Source of the DNA: DASSQJ01 sp963773655
Lineage (GTDB): Bacteria; Actinomycetota; Actinomycetes; Actinomycetales; Dermatophilaceae
DNA length: 64,000 nt
Reading direction: 5' to 3'
NCBI GenBank assembly: GCA_963773655.1
Contig: CAVZBX010000005.1
Coordinates: 372,001-436,000 of the forward strand
The position numbers and the translations under genes are program-made. A model generated the notes under the pieces. That model did not search any database. It saw nothing but the letters and a program-made list of their open reading frames with translations, and was not told where the DNA came from. Shown here in pieces: positions 7,124-17,625 of the stretch. Each line of letters begins with the position of its first letter. The first letter of the stretch is position 1.

Positions 7124-9190
7124 TCAGGTGGCGGCGGTCTCCGTCACGGGGGACAGCGCGTGGGCGGCGCGGATGACGTCGACGAACCGGGCCATGATCG
7201 CGTTGAGCCCGAAGTCCTTCGGCGTGAACACCTCGGCGACGCCGAGCTCCTTGAGCCGGGCGGCGTCCGCCTCGGGGATGATGCCGCCGACGATGACCGG
7301 GACGTCGGCGGCGCCCGCCGCACGCATCCGCTCGAGCACCTCGGGCACCAGCTCCATGTGGGAGCCGGAGAGGATGGACAGCCCGACGAGGTGGACGTCC
7401 TCCGCCACGGCCGCCGCCACGATCTGCTCCGGGGTCAGCCGGATGCCCTGGTAGACGACCTCGAAGCCGGCGTCGCGGGCCCGCACCGCGATCTGCTCCG
7501 CGCCGTTGGAGTGGCCGTCGAGGCCCGGCTTGCCGACGAGCAGCCGGAGCCGGCCGCCGACCTCCTCGCTCGTACGGGCCACTGCCTCCCGGACCGCCGC
7601 GAGCTCCTCCGACGCACCGCCCCCGCCGGCCGCACCGCTGATCCCCGTGGGCGCCCGGAACTCCCCGAACACCTCGCGCAGCGCCCCGGCCCACTCCCCC
7701 GTCGTGACGCCGGCGCGGGCGCACTCCAGCGTCGCGGCCATGAGGTTGGCCTCCCCCGTGGCATCGGCCCGCAGGCGCTCCAGCGCGGCCGCGGCTCGGG
7801 GACCACGCTCCGGGTCGGCGTCGCGCTCCTCCCGCCACCGTCGCACCGCCCGCACGGCGGTGTCCTCGACGCCGTGGTCGACGCCCTGGACCGCGGTGGT
7901 GAGGTCGGCGGTCAGCGGGTTCGGCTCGGTGGACTGGAACCGGTTGACCCCGACGACGACGTCCTCCCCGGCCTCGATGCGGGCCCTCCGGCGCGCGTGC
8001 GAGGCGACGAGCTCGGACTTCATGTACCCGCCCTCCACCGCCGGGACCGCCCCACCCATCGCCCGGATCCGGTCGATCTCCTCCCGGGCCCGGTCCACGA
8101 GCTGGTCGACCTTGGCCGCGACGACGACCGACCCCTCGAAGAGGTCGGGGTACTCGAGCAGGTCCGACTCGTAGGCGAGGACCTGCTGGATGCGCAGCGA
8201 CCACTGCTGGTCCCACGGCCGGGGCAGGCCGAGCGCCTCGTTCCACGCGGGCAGCTGGACGGCACGGGCGCGGGCGTCGCGGGAGAGGGTGACGGCCAGC
8301 ATCTCGAGCACGATCCGCTGGACGTTGTTCTCGGGCTGCGCCTCGGTGAGGCCCAGGGAGTTGACCTGCACGCCGTACCGGAACCGGCGCTGCCGGGCCT
8401 CCTCGACGCCGTAGCGCTCGCGCGTCAGCTCGTCCCAGAGCCGCACGAAGGCGCGCATCTTGCACATCTCCTCGACGAAGCGCACGCCGGCGTTGACGAA
8501 GAAGGAGATCCGGGCGACGACCTCGCCGAACCGCTCCGGTGGCACCTGTCCGGAGTCGCGGACGGCGTCGAGCACCGCGATCGCCGTGGACATCGCGAAG
8601 GCGATCTCCTGGACCGGCGTCGCCCCCGCCTCCTGCAGGTGGTAGCTGCAGATGTTGATCGGGTTCCACCGGGGGATCTCGGCGACCGTGTACGCGATGA
8701 GGTCGGTGGTGAGCCGCAGGGAGGGCCCCGGGGCGAAGACGTACGTGCCGCGGCTCAGGTACTCCTTGATGATGTCGTTCTGGGTGGTCCCGGCGAGGGC
8801 GTGCACGGCCGCGGCACGGTCGGCGCCCGCCTCCTCGGCCTGCTCCTCGGCGACCACCTGGTAGAGCGCGAGCAGCCACATCGCCGTCGCGTTGATCGTC
8901 ATCGAGGTGTTCATCCGGTCGAGCGGGATGTCCCGGAACAGTGCGCGCATGTCGCCGACGTGGGACACCGGGACCCCGACCTTGCCGACCTCACCGCGGG
9001 CCAGGGGGTGGTCGGGGTCGTAGCCGGTCTGGGTCGGCAGGTCGAACGCGACCGACAGCCCGGTCTGGCCCTTCTCGAGGTTGCGGCGGTAGAGCGCGTT
9101 GCTGGCGGCGGCGCTGGAGTGACCGGCGTAGGTGCGCATCACCCAGGGGCGGTCACGCTCTGGCCGGGGGGCGTCGGTGCGCTCGGACAT
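7124..9190 (-). CDS. meaA: B12-dependent acyl-CoA mutase MeaA (ethylmalonyl-CoA mutase-like)
   Basis: A 688-aa single-chain mutase. The N-terminal TIM-barrel region has methylmalonyl-CoA-mutase-family landmarks (TYAGHSSAAASN, GLSVAFDLPTQTGYD, TTQNDIIKEYLSRGTY, SYHLQEAGATPVQE). The C-terminal cobalamin-binding domain starts near residue 550 with the base-off motif DGHSNG at 558-563, where His560 would ligate cobalt, and continues to VGGIIP. The shorter single-chain form and sequence style match MeaA, which isomerises ethylmalonyl-CoA to methylsuccinyl-CoA in the ethylmalonyl-CoA pathway. Isobutyryl- or methylmalonyl-CoA activity cannot be excluded. The start is 7 bases after TAGCGT, so it is probably leaderless. 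The PduO-type adenosyltransferase at 9.8 kb could supply its cofactor. Confidence 0.88.
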   Translation of the reverse strand: MSERTDAPRPERDRPWVMRTYAGHSSAAASNALYRRNLEKGQTGLSVAFDLPTQTGYDPDHPLARGEVGKVGVPVSHVGDMRALFRDIPLDRMNTSMTINATAMWLLALYQVVAEEQAEEAGADRAAAVHALAGTTQNDIIKEYLSRGTYVFAPGPSLRLTTDLIAYTVAEIPRWNPINICSYHLQEAGATPVQEIAFAMSTAIAVLDAVRDSGQVPPERFGEVVARISFFVNAGVRFVEEMCKMRAFVRLWDELTRERYGVEEARQRRFRYGVQVNSLGLTEAQPENNVQRIVLEMLAVTLSRDARARAVQLPAWNEALGLPRPWDQQWSLRIQQVLAYESDLLEYPDLFEGSVVVAAKVDQLVDRAREEIDRIRAMGGAVPAVEGGYMKSELVASHARRRARIEAGEDVVVGVNRFQSTEPNPLTADLTTAVQGVDHGVEDTAVRAVRRWREERDADPERGPRAAAALERLRADATGEANLMAATLECARAGVTTGEWAGALREVFGEFRAPTGISGAAGGGGASEELAAVREAVARTSEEVGGRLRLLVGKPGLDGHSNGAEQIAVRARDAGFEVVYQGIRLTPEQIVAAAVAEDVHLVGLSILSGSHMELVPEVLERMRAAGAADVPVIVGGIIPEADAARLKELGVAEVFTPKDFGLNAIMARFVDVIRAAHALSPVTETAAT

Positions 9191-9197
9191 GCGAGGA

Positions 9198-9203
9198 ACG
9201 CTA
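9198..9203 (-). promoter_or_regulatory. Leaderless -10 box TAGCGT for meaA
   Basis: On the minus strand TAGCGT is separated by seven bases (TCCTCGC) from the ATG of meaA, with no Shine-Dalgarno. Confidence 0.55.
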
Positions 9204-9289
9204 GCCGCGGGGCGGTGCCAGAGGTAGGCGGGGCGGCGGTGAGAGTGCCCACACCGCCGGGGCGTCGGCGGTGGTCCGCCGGCCCGGGG

Positions 9290-9625
9290 TCAGCCCGCGG
9301 CGCCGACGGTCAGGGGAGCCCCGGAGGTGGCGAGCAGGTGGCCCAGACGGGCCCGCCGCATCAGCCGGTGGGTGCGATCGTCGGCGGCGACCACCCGCAT
9401 CGGCCGACGCACCCGGCGCGCGTGCCGCAACGCCTCGACGAGCACCCCGATGCCGGTGGAGTCACCGATGTCCGCCTCGGCGAGGTCGACGTGGAGCGCC
9501 GACCCACCGTCGGCGACGATCCGGCGCAGCGCGAGCCGCACGTCCGCCGCGCTGGTGCGGTCGATGCGCCCCCGCAGCGTCACGTGGCACCCCCGGTCGT
9601 CCTCGTGCTCCTCGATCCTCACGAC
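9290..9625 (-). CDS. STAS-domain protein (anti-sigma-factor antagonist type)
   Basis: 111 aa comprising one STAS domain. The phosphorylation-loop signature is DIGDSTGIGVLVEALRHAR: the Ser of DSTG is the residue that partner kinases phosphorylate in SpoIIAA/RsbV-type antagonists. The start is set at GTG 9625 because AGGGGGAG lies 7 bases upstream; longer in-frame starts at 9646 and 9679 remain possible. No partner kinase/anti-sigma gene is adjacent, so the switch partner must be elsewhere. Its role in a partner-switching stress or developmental pathway is inferred from the family. Confidence 0.8.
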   Translation of the reverse strand, partial: VVRIEEHEDDRGCHVTLRGRIDRTSAADVRLALRRIVADGGSALHVDLAEADIGDSTGIGVLVEALRHARRVRRPMRVVAADDRTHRLMRRARLGHLLATSGAPLTVGAAG

Positions 9626-9818
9626 CGAGCTCCCCCTCGACGTCACCTGCGCCCCCGTTCGTCGTTGCCTGGGCACCATTGAAGCCGGTGGTCGGTCAAC
9701 GGTGGGTCACGAAAGGGTCAGGAGTCTGGCAGGGAAGCGTCAATGGCACCTTGCTGCCACAACGGAGCCGACCCGCCCGCGGCCCGGGCGCTCCCCGGGC
9801 GGGTGCGAGGATGAGCCG

Positions 9819-10451
9819 GTGGTCAACCTCACGCGCATCTACACCCGCACCGGCGACGACGGCACCACCTCGCTCGGCGACCTGAGCCGCACCCGCAAGA
9901 CCGACTCCCGGCTCGCGGCCTACGCCGACGCCAACGAGGCCAACGCCGCGCTCGGCGTCGCGCTCGCGTGCACGGAGCTGCCCGAGGACGTGCGTGCCGT
10001 GCTGCTGCGGGTGCAGAACGACCTCTTCGACGTCGGGGCCGACCTGTCCACCCCGCTGCAGGAGAGCTACGAGTACCCGCCGCTGCGGGTCGACGAGGCG
10101 TGGGTCGCCGAGCTGGAGGCCGACTGCGACCGCTATCTGGAGCCGCTGGAGAAGCTGCGCTCGTTCATCCTCCCGGGCGGCACCCCCGCGGCCGCCCACC
10201 TGCACCACGCCCTCACCGTCGTCCGGCGGGCCGAGCGCTCCACCTGGGCCGCGATCGAGGCGCACGGCACCGAGCCCGGCGCGACCCGCGGCGAGGGCGG
10301 GGTCAACCCGGTGGCGGCCACCTACCTCAACCGGCTCTCGGACCTGCTCTTCGTCCTGGCCCGGACGGCCAACGCCGGGGCCGGTGGCGACGTGCTGTGG
10401 CGGCCGGGCGGTGGCCGCGCGGAGGCCCCGCCACCACGGCGCGACCGGTGA
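9819..10451 (+). CDS. mmaB: Cob(I)alamin adenosyltransferase, PduO/MMAB type
   Basis: A 210-aa enzyme that transfers the adenosyl group of ATP to cob(I)alamin, making adenosylcobalamin. Family landmarks are the N-terminal ATP-binding segment IYTRTGDDGTTSL, YADANEANAALG, VQNDLFDVGADL, RSFILPGGTPAAAHLH, VRRAER and YLNRLSDLLFVLAR. Start GTG 9819 has GCGAGGATGA just upstream. The C-terminus overlaps the following GNAT gene by four bases (GTGA). It lies about 0.6 kb from the start of meaA in divergent orientation, which suits a cofactor-supply role, and the M. tuberculosis homologue (Rv1314c) is also near atpC. Confidence 0.93.
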   Translation: MVNLTRIYTRTGDDGTTSLGDLSRTRKTDSRLAAYADANEANAALGVALACTELPEDVRAVLLRVQNDLFDVGADLSTPLQESYEYPPLRVDEAWVAELEADCDRYLEPLEKLRSFILPGGTPAAAHLHHALTVVRRAERSTWAAIEAHGTEPGATRGEGGVNPVAATYLNRLSDLLFVLARTANAGAGGDVLWRPGGGRAEAPPPRRDR

Positions 10452-11008
10452 CGGCGTCGTCGCCGGCCACGGCGGCAGTCCGAGCCGTGGAGGGCGAGGA
10501 CTGGGTCACCCTCGCCTGGCTCTGGCAGTGCTTCCGCCAGGACCTGGCCCCGGTCGTGGCCGCACTCCCCCACGCAGACGGCCGCTACTCCACGACGGGG
10601 CTGCCCACCGCTCCGTCGCCCGGCGTGGCCGCGTACCTCGCCACCCGGCCGCACCCGGGGACCGGCGACGCCGCGCCGGTCGCCTTCGCGGTCGTCGACG
10701 GCCTGAGCGCGCCGCGGCGCGCGCTCGACGCCCTCTGGGTGGCACCGGCGGCTCGCGGCGCCGGACTCGGCCGTTGGCTGGTCCTCGACGTCCTCGGACG
10801 CCACCCGGGCCCCTGGAGCATCGCCTTCCAGCACGACAACACCGCCGCCGGCCGGTTCTGGCGGTCCGTCGCCGAGGCCGCGTTCGGAACTGGGGGGTGG
10901 TCCGAGGAGCGTCGTGCGGTCCCTCACCGCCGCGGTGCCCCGCCGGACCACTGGATCGAGAGCCGCCGGGCCCCGCCGCTCGACAGTCCCCGCGTCAGGC
11001 GACGTTGA
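10448..11008 (+). CDS. GNAT family N-acetyltransferase
   Basis: A 186-aa protein starting at a GTG that overlaps the stop of the adenosyltransferase gene (GTGA), so translation is probably coupled. The acetyl-CoA pyrophosphate-binding motif is RGAGLGRWLV, preceded by LDALWVAPA (beta4) and followed by the N/Y segment NTAAGRFWRSV. Its acceptor substrate cannot be predicted. The 3' end overlaps the convergent DUF2550 gene by 14 bases, so neither gene has a conventional terminator there. Confidence 0.75.
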   Translation: MTASSPATAAVRAVEGEDWVTLAWLWQCFRQDLAPVVAALPHADGRYSTTGLPTAPSPGVAAYLATRPHPGTGDAAPVAFAVVDGLSAPRRALDALWVAPAARGAGLGRWLVLDVLGRHPGPWSIAFQHDNTAAGRFWRSVAEAAFGTGGWSEERRAVPHRRGAPPDHWIESRRAPPLDSPRVRRR

Positions 11009-11426
11009 CGTTGAAGCCCGGAGGGCTCGACTCCAGCCAGGCCCGCACCGCCGTGTAGGCCGCGGGCACGAACGCGAACTCGCACGAGCGGCCGCCCGCC
11101 CGCCCGGTGACCGAGACGGGCTCGGCCAGCCCGGGGATGGGGTCTGCGAGCGGCCTGGGCGTGCCGAGGTCGACCTCGCCGCGCAACCAGGAGATCTCCG
11201 GGCGCAACGACGGGCCGACGATGCTGAACCACTCGAAGCGCTGGGCGCCGAGCCGGGCCAGTCCGAGCCGCCACCGCGAGAACTCGTCGTCGCGACGGGC
11301 GCACAGCATCACCGGCCGACCGTCGCCGGAGATGAGCCGTCGGCGCACCCACACGAAGGTGAGCACGCCGACGGCCAGGACGACGACGGCGACGAGGACC
11401 AGCTCGGCGACGAGCACTGCGTCCAC
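10995..11426 (-). CDS. DUF2550 membrane protein
   Basis: 143 aa with one N-terminal transmembrane helix (about residues 4-26, rich in Val and Ala), then RRRLISGDGRPVMLCAR and a soluble region with FEWFSIVGPSLRPE. This layout and the position directly downstream of atpC match DUF2550 proteins (Rv1312 in M. tuberculosis), whose function is unknown. It lies 22 bases after atpC and is likely the last gene of the ATP synthase transcript. Confidence 0.88.
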   Translation of the reverse strand: MDAVLVAELVLVAVVVLAVGVLTFVWVRRRLISGDGRPVMLCARRDDEFSRWRLGLARLGAQRFEWFSIVGPSLRPEISWLRGEVDLGTPRPLADPIPGLAEPVSVTGRAGGRSCEFAFVPAAYTAVRAWLESSPPGFNVNVA

Positions 11427-11448
11427 CTGCCGGCCCCCGTCCCGCGCG

Positions 11449-11717
11449 TCAGGACACCATGTCGGCGGCGTCGACGGTGTCGGCGACGATCACGACGCGG
11501 TCGTGGTCGACCGACATGAAGCCGCCGTCGATGGTGGCCTTGCGCCACGACCCGCCGGCGTTGATGCGGACCTCGCCCTCGGCGAGCACGACCAGCGTCG
11601 GCTGGTGACCGGGCAGCACCCCGAGCTCACCGTCGATCGACCGCGCGCTCACCTGGGACGCCTCGCCCTCCCAGACCTTGCGGTCCGCGGCGACGAGCTC
11701 GACGTTGAGGGCGGACA

Positions 11718-11718
<1 letters not shown>
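11449..11718 (-). CDS. atpC: F0F1 ATP synthase subunit epsilon
   Basis: An 89-aa epsilon subunit, shorter than the E. coli protein of about 138 aa because the C-terminal helical hairpin is reduced, as is usual in actinobacteria. The N-terminal beta-sandwich is visible: LNVELVAADRKVWEGEAS, then GELGVLPGHQPTLVVL. It forms part of the central stalk with gamma. The ATG overlaps the atpD stop by one base (TGATG), implying translational coupling. Confidence 0.95.
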
Positions 11719-13175
<1,457 letters not shown>

Positions 13176-13189
13176 GGTCTCTCTCTCAC

Positions 13190-14089
13190 TCACTTGCTCT
13201 CGGCCAGGGCGCTGGCGCCACCGACGATTTCGCTGATCTCTTGGGTGATCTCGGCCTGGCGTGCCTGGTTGGCCAGCCGGGTGTACTTCTTGATGAGCTC
13301 CTCGGCGTTGTCGGTGGCCGACTTCATCGCCCGCTGGCGCGCAGCCAGCTCGGACGCGGCCGACTGGAGCATGCAGTTGAACAGCCGGGAGGTGACGTAC
13401 TTCGGCAGGAGCGCGTCGAGCACCTGCCCGGCGCTCGGCTCGAACTCGTAGAGCGGCAGCAGGTCCTCGCGGTCCGGGGCGGCCTCGCCCTCGACCACCT
13501 CGAGGGGCAGGAGCCGGATGACCTCGGGCTCCTGGGTGACCATCGTGACGAACCGGGTGAACACGACGTGGACCTCGTCGACGCCCCCGAGGTCGGTGGC
13601 CGTGGTGAAGTCCGCGACGATCCGCTCCCCGACCTCCTTGGCCACCTCGAAGCTCGGCTTCTCCGAGAAGCCGCTCCACTCCTCGGCGTACTCGCGCTGG
13701 CGGAACCGGTAGTAGCCGATCACCTTCCGGCCGAGGAGGTAGGGGACGACCTCCTTGCCCTCGTCGCGCAGCCGCGCCACGAGCCGCTCGGACTCCTTGA
13801 TGACCGAGGAGCTGTACGCACCGGCGAGCCCGCGGTCGGAGGTCATGATGACGACGGCCGCCCGGGTGACCTCCGTCTTCTCGGTGGTCAGCGGGTGGTC
13901 CTCGTTCGACCACGTCGCGACCGCCGAGACCGCGCGGGTCAGGGCCCGGGCGTACGGGGTGGACTCACGGACCGCCTGCTGGGCCTTGACGACCCGCGAG
14001 GCGGCCATGAGCTCCATGGCCCGCGTGATCTTCTTCGTCGCGCTGACGGTCCGGATGCGCTGCCGGTACTCCCGGATCTGCGCTCCCAT
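13190..14089 (-). CDS. atpG: F0F1 ATP synthase subunit gamma
   Basis: 299 aa; the rotary shaft. The N-terminal helix MGAQIREYRQRIRTVSATKK and the C-terminal helix NAEELIKKYTRLANQARQA, which pair as a coiled coil inside alpha3beta3, are both conserved. The mid-protein motif TSDRGLAGAYSSSV is typical. Sits between atpA and atpD in the standard order. Confidence 0.97.
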   Translation of the reverse strand: MGAQIREYRQRIRTVSATKKITRAMELMAASRVVKAQQAVRESTPYARALTRAVSAVATWSNEDHPLTTEKTEVTRAAVVIMTSDRGLAGAYSSSVIKESERLVARLRDEGKEVVPYLLGRKVIGYYRFRQREYAEEWSGFSEKPSFEVAKEVGERIVADFTTATDLGGVDEVHVVFTRFVTMVTQEPEVIRLLPLEVVEGEAAPDREDLLPLYEFEPSAGQVLDALLPKYVTSRLFNCMLQSAASELAARQRAMKSATDNAEELIKKYTRLANQARQAEITQEISEIVGGASALAESK

Positions 14090-14134
14090 GTCATCCCGCC
14101 TTTCGTCGTGTCTGCTGCTCGGTGACCGTGTCCG

Positions 14135-15781
14135 TCAACGCCGCTGCTTGACGATCTGCTCCTGGTCGGAGTCCATCGCCTTGTCGGCGGCGTCCTCCTC
14201 CGCCTCGTCGCCCACCGGCACGGTCTCGGCACCGGAGCCCTCGAAGAGCTTGGACTTGAAGGTCTCGACCTCTCCCTCGAGGGCCTGCTCGGTCTCCTCC
14301 TCGAACTTCCCGCTCTCGCGGATCCCCGCGAGCAGGTCGGACTTGGTCCGGCGGAGGTGGTCGAGGAACTCGGCCTCGAAGCGCCGCACGTCCTCGACCG
14401 CCACGTCGTCGAGCTTCCCGGTGGTCCCCAGCCAGATCGAGACGACCTGCTCCTCGACGGGGAACGGGGACGCCTGGCGCTGCTTGAGCAGCTCGACGAG
14501 CCGAGCACCCTTGGCGAGCTGGGACCGGGATGCCGGGTCGAGGTCGGAGGCGAACATCGCGAAGGCCTCGAGGGCGCGGTACTGCGCGAGGTCGAGCTTG
14601 AGGCGGCCCGACACCGACTTCATCGCCTTGATCTGCGCGGCGCCACCGACGCGGGACACCGAGATGCCCACGTCGATCGCCGGGCGGACGTTGGCGTTGA
14701 AGAGGTCGGCCTGGAGGTAGATCTGGCCGTCGGTGATCGAGATGACGTTGGTGGGGATGAACGCCGAGACGTCACCGGCCTTGGTCTCGATGATCGGCAG
14801 GCCGGTCATCGAGCCGGCGCCGAGGTCGTCGGAGAGCTTGGCGCAGCGCTCGAGGAGCCTGCTGTGCAGGTAGAAGACGTCACCGGGGTAGGCCTCGCGG
14901 CCCGGTGGGCGGCGCAGCAGGAGGGACACCGCGCGGTAGGCCTCGGCCTGCTTCGACAGGTCGTCGAAGACGATGAGGACGTGCTTGCCCTGATACATCC
15001 AGTGCTGGCCGATGGCCGAGCCGGTGTAGGGAGCGAGGTACTTGAACCCGGCCGAGTCGGAGGCGGGGGCGGCGACGATGGTCGTGTACTCCATCGCCCC
15101 GGCGTCCTCGAGGGTGCCCTTGACCGCGGCGATGGTCGAGCCCTTCTGGCCGATGCCGACGTAGATGCAGCGCACTTGCTTCTGCGGGTCGCCGGTCTCC
15201 CAGAACTCCTTCTGGTTGATGATCGTGTCGACCGCGACGGTGCTCTTGCCGGTCTGGCGGTCGCCGATGATCAGCTGGCGCTGGCCGCGGCCGATGGGGG
15301 TCATCGCGTCGACGGCCTTGAGGCCGGTCTGGAGCGGCTCGTGGACCGACTTGCGCTGGACGACCGTGGGCGCCTGCAGCTCCAGCGCCCGGCGCTCGTT
15401 GCTCTCGATGTCGCCCAGGCCGTCGATGGGGTTGCCGAGCGGGTCGACGACCCGGCCGAGGAAGTTGTCGCCGACGGGCACCGAGAGCACCTCGCCGGTG
15501 CGCTTGACCTCCTGGCCCTCCTCGATCCTGGAGAAGTCACCGAGGATGACGACGCCGATCTCGTGGACGTCCAGGTTCAGGGCGAGACCGAGGGTGCCGT
15601 CCTCGAACTGGAGCAGCTCGTTGGTCATGGCCGAGGGCAGGCCCTCGACGTGGGCGATGCCGTCACCGGCATCGATGACCCGGCCGACCTCCTCCCGGGA
15701 TGCCTGGCCGGGCTCGTAGGACCGGACGTAGCCGTCCAGCGCGTCGCGGATCTCCTCCGGACGGATCGAGAGCTCCGTCAT
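14135..15781 (-). CDS. atpA: F0F1 ATP synthase subunit alpha
   Basis: 548 aa; the non-catalytic nucleotide-binding subunit, with P-loop GDRQTGKSTVA and the signature PAIDVGISVSRVGG. The C-terminal acidic tail of about 40 residues (ending DQEQIVKQRR) is longer than in E. coli, as in mycobacterial alpha subunits where the extension dampens ATP hydrolysis; that role here is inference. A gap of about 100 bases separates it from atpH. Confidence 0.97.
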   Translation of the reverse strand: MTELSIRPEEIRDALDGYVRSYEPGQASREEVGRVIDAGDGIAHVEGLPSAMTNELLQFEDGTLGLALNLDVHEIGVVILGDFSRIEEGQEVKRTGEVLSVPVGDNFLGRVVDPLGNPIDGLGDIESNERRALELQAPTVVQRKSVHEPLQTGLKAVDAMTPIGRGQRQLIIGDRQTGKSTVAVDTIINQKEFWETGDPQKQVRCIYVGIGQKGSTIAAVKGTLEDAGAMEYTTIVAAPASDSAGFKYLAPYTGSAIGQHWMYQGKHVLIVFDDLSKQAEAYRAVSLLLRRPPGREAYPGDVFYLHSRLLERCAKLSDDLGAGSMTGLPIIETKAGDVSAFIPTNVISITDGQIYLQADLFNANVRPAIDVGISVSRVGGAAQIKAMKSVSGRLKLDLAQYRALEAFAMFASDLDPASRSQLAKGARLVELLKQRQASPFPVEEQVVSIWLGTTGKLDDVAVEDVRRFEAEFLDHLRRTKSDLLAGIRESGKFEEETEQALEGEVETFKSKLFEGSGAETVPVGDEAEEDAADKAMDSDQEQIVKQRR

Positions 15782-15884
15782 GTCTGATCTTCTCCTCGGT
15801 CACCGGCCCCCGGTGGGGCCGAAGCTGCGGTGTGGGTTCGGGTCGTGCTCTTCGGTTGTGGTGCCGGCCCCGCCGGCGCCCGGG

Positions 15885-16700
15885 TCAGCCCCCGGTGACG
15901 TGCCGCCGGGCCTCCTCGAGGCGACGGAGCACGGTGCCGTCGACGACCTCGTCGCCGACCTGGACGCGGATGCCGCCCATGACCTCGGGCTCCAGGACCA
16001 CCTGGAGGGTCACGGACTTGCCGTAGTGCGACTCCATCGCCGAGCGCAGCCGGGCCGACTGCTGCTCGGTGAGCGGCGCCGCGACGGTGACGAGTGCGGT
16101 GAGCTCGTCGCGTCGGCGCGAGGCCAGCTCGAGGTAGGCCTCCAGGACACGGTCCAGCCGGCGGCCGCGCGGCACGCGCACCGCCTGCTCGGCGAGCCGC
16201 ACCGTCTCCGGCGCCGCCTTTCCCTCGAGGAGCCCGCGGACCAGGCCCGCCTTGCCCTCGGCGTCGGTGTTGCGGCTGGAGAGGGCGTCGCGCAGGCCGG
16301 GGTCGGCCGCGACGATCCGCTCGAAGCGGAACAGCTCGTCCTCGACCCGGTCGATGCGGCGCTTCTTCTCGGCGGTGGCCAGCACTGCCTGGACGGCGAG
16401 GTTCTCGAGGGTGTCGCCGAGGTCGCGCTCAGCCGCCCAGCGCTGCGCGACGACCGTCCCGACGACGTCGACCGCGGTGTCGGAGACCTTGCCGCCGAAC
16501 AGCTGGCGGGCCAGCCCGGCCTTGTCCGAGCCCTCGCGGGAGGGGTCGGCCAGCGCCCGGCGCAGCGAGGCGGTGCCCTCGACGACGCCGGTGACGGCGA
16601 ACAGCTCCTCGCCGAGCGCGGTGGTGTCGGTGTTCCCCGACACAGCGCTGTCGAAGGCCTCCACGGACGCGCGCTCGGCGGCGCGGGACGAGCCTCGCAT
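15885..16700 (-). CDS. atpH: F0F1 ATP synthase subunit delta
   Basis: 271 aa; peripheral stalk subunit that binds the top of F1. It is longer than the E. coli delta (about 177 aa), as usual in actinobacteria, but is not fused to a b-type membrane helix as mycobacterial AtpFH is. The C-terminal OSCP signature is visible: VTLQVVLEPEVMGGIRVQVG. The ATG overlaps the stop of atpF by one base. Confidence 0.93.
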   Translation of the reverse strand: MRGSSRAAERASVEAFDSAVSGNTDTTALGEELFAVTGVVEGTASLRRALADPSREGSDKAGLARQLFGGKVSDTAVDVVGTVVAQRWAAERDLGDTLENLAVQAVLATAEKKRRIDRVEDELFRFERIVAADPGLRDALSSRNTDAEGKAGLVRGLLEGKAAPETVRLAEQAVRVPRGRRLDRVLEAYLELASRRRDELTALVTVAAPLTEQQSARLRSAMESHYGKSVTLQVVLEPEVMGGIRVQVGDEVVDGTVLRRLEEARRHVTGG

Positions 16701-17284
16701 CAGGCGTCCTGCCCCGCGGGCGTGACCTTCTCGGGCGTCACGTCACCGGACTCGAGCTCGGCGAGGAAACGGTCGACGATGCCCTTCTGGCGGACCTCGT
16801 CCCGGAGGGACTCCCCGACGATCTTGCTCGCGAGGTCGGTGGACAGGGTGCCGACCTCCTGACGGAGCTGGACCACGGCCTGCTGGCGCTCGGCCTCGAT
16901 CTGCCGCTTGGCCGACTCGGTGATCCGGTTGGCCTCGGCCTGCGCCTGCTCGCGCATCTCGGCGACGATGGAGGCGCCCTGCTCACGGGCGGACTCGCGG
17001 ATCTCGTTGGCCTCGCCGCGGGCCTCGGCGAGCTGGGCGTTGTACTTCTCCAGCGCGACGCGGGCCTCGGTCTGGGCCTCCTCGGCCTGCTTCATGCCGC
17101 CCTCGATCGCCGCGGCGCGCTCCTCGTAGAGCTGCTCCATCCGGGGGACGACCTTGGACTTGTAGAGCCAGTAGAGGATGCCGAAGGCGATGAGGCCGAC
17201 GATCATCTCCGCCGGGTGCGGAAGCAGCGGGAAGCCCGAGGGCCAGCCGGTCTCCTCGGCCATCGGGACGAGTGTGGGTACCAC
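16700..17284 (-). CDS. atpF: F0F1 ATP synthase subunit b
   Basis: 194 aa; peripheral stalk. One N-terminal transmembrane helix (about residues 24-44, EMIVGLIAFGILYWLYK) is followed by a long charged coiled coil rich in Ala, Glu and Arg. Start GTG 17284 has AAGGAA five bases upstream; an in-frame ATG at 17263 is an alternative. Only one b-type gene is present. Confidence 0.93.
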   Translation of the reverse strand: MVPTLVPMAEETGWPSGFPLLPHPAEMIVGLIAFGILYWLYKSKVVPRMEQLYEERAAAIEGGMKQAEEAQTEARVALEKYNAQLAEARGEANEIRESAREQGASIVAEMREQAQAEANRITESAKRQIEAERQQAVVQLRQEVGTLSTDLASKIVGESLRDEVRQKGIVDRFLAELESGDVTPEKVTPAGQDA

Positions 17285-17330
17285 GTCGGTTCCTTACGTC
17301 GGTGTCAGGACGGGCGGTGACGCGAGGACG

Positions 17331-17540
17331 TCAGCCCTGGAAGACGAACGCGAAGACCAGACCGAGGATGGCGAGCGCCTCGGTGATCGCCATGCCGGTG
17401 AAGGCGATGGTCTGGAGCATGCCCCGGGCCTCCGGCTGGCGGGCGACGCCGTTGATGTAGGCCGCGAAGATCAGACCGACACCGATACCGGGGCCGATGG
17501 CCGCGAGACCGTAGCCGAGGAAGGCGATGTCACCAGTCAT
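17331..17540 (-). CDS. atpE: F0F1 ATP synthase subunit c
   Basis: 69 aa; the proton-translocating rotor subunit. Two transmembrane hairpin helices flank the polar loop ARQPEARG. The ion-binding carboxylate is Glu54 in ITEALAI. The Gly-rich first helix (GYGLAAIGPGIGVGLI) packs the ring. No sodium-binding Q-ES signature is seen, so a proton motor is expected. Confidence 0.97.
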   Translation of the reverse strand: MTGDIAFLGYGLAAIGPGIGVGLIFAAYINGVARQPEARGMLQTIAFTGMAITEALAILGLVFAFVFQG

Positions 17541-17625
17541 GTCGATTGTTCCTTTCGGTGGCGCCGGGCCGGTCCCGGCGTCGTGGTCGTGCAGGTGGTC
17601 GTGCGACCGGACCTGGGTCCGGGGG

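Noticed and set aside
9626..9679. Longer N-terminus for the STAS protein
   Set aside because: The frame is open up to ATG 9679, but only GTG 9625 has a well-spaced Shine-Dalgarno and fits the domain start.
6767..9682. 971-codon plus-strand frame
   Set aside because: Opposite meaA and the STAS gene; no recognisable domain and no start signal.
10995..11008. Frameshift at the GNAT/DUF2550 boundary
   Set aside because: The 14-base overlap of convergent stops is compatible with two intact genes; no break in either protein.
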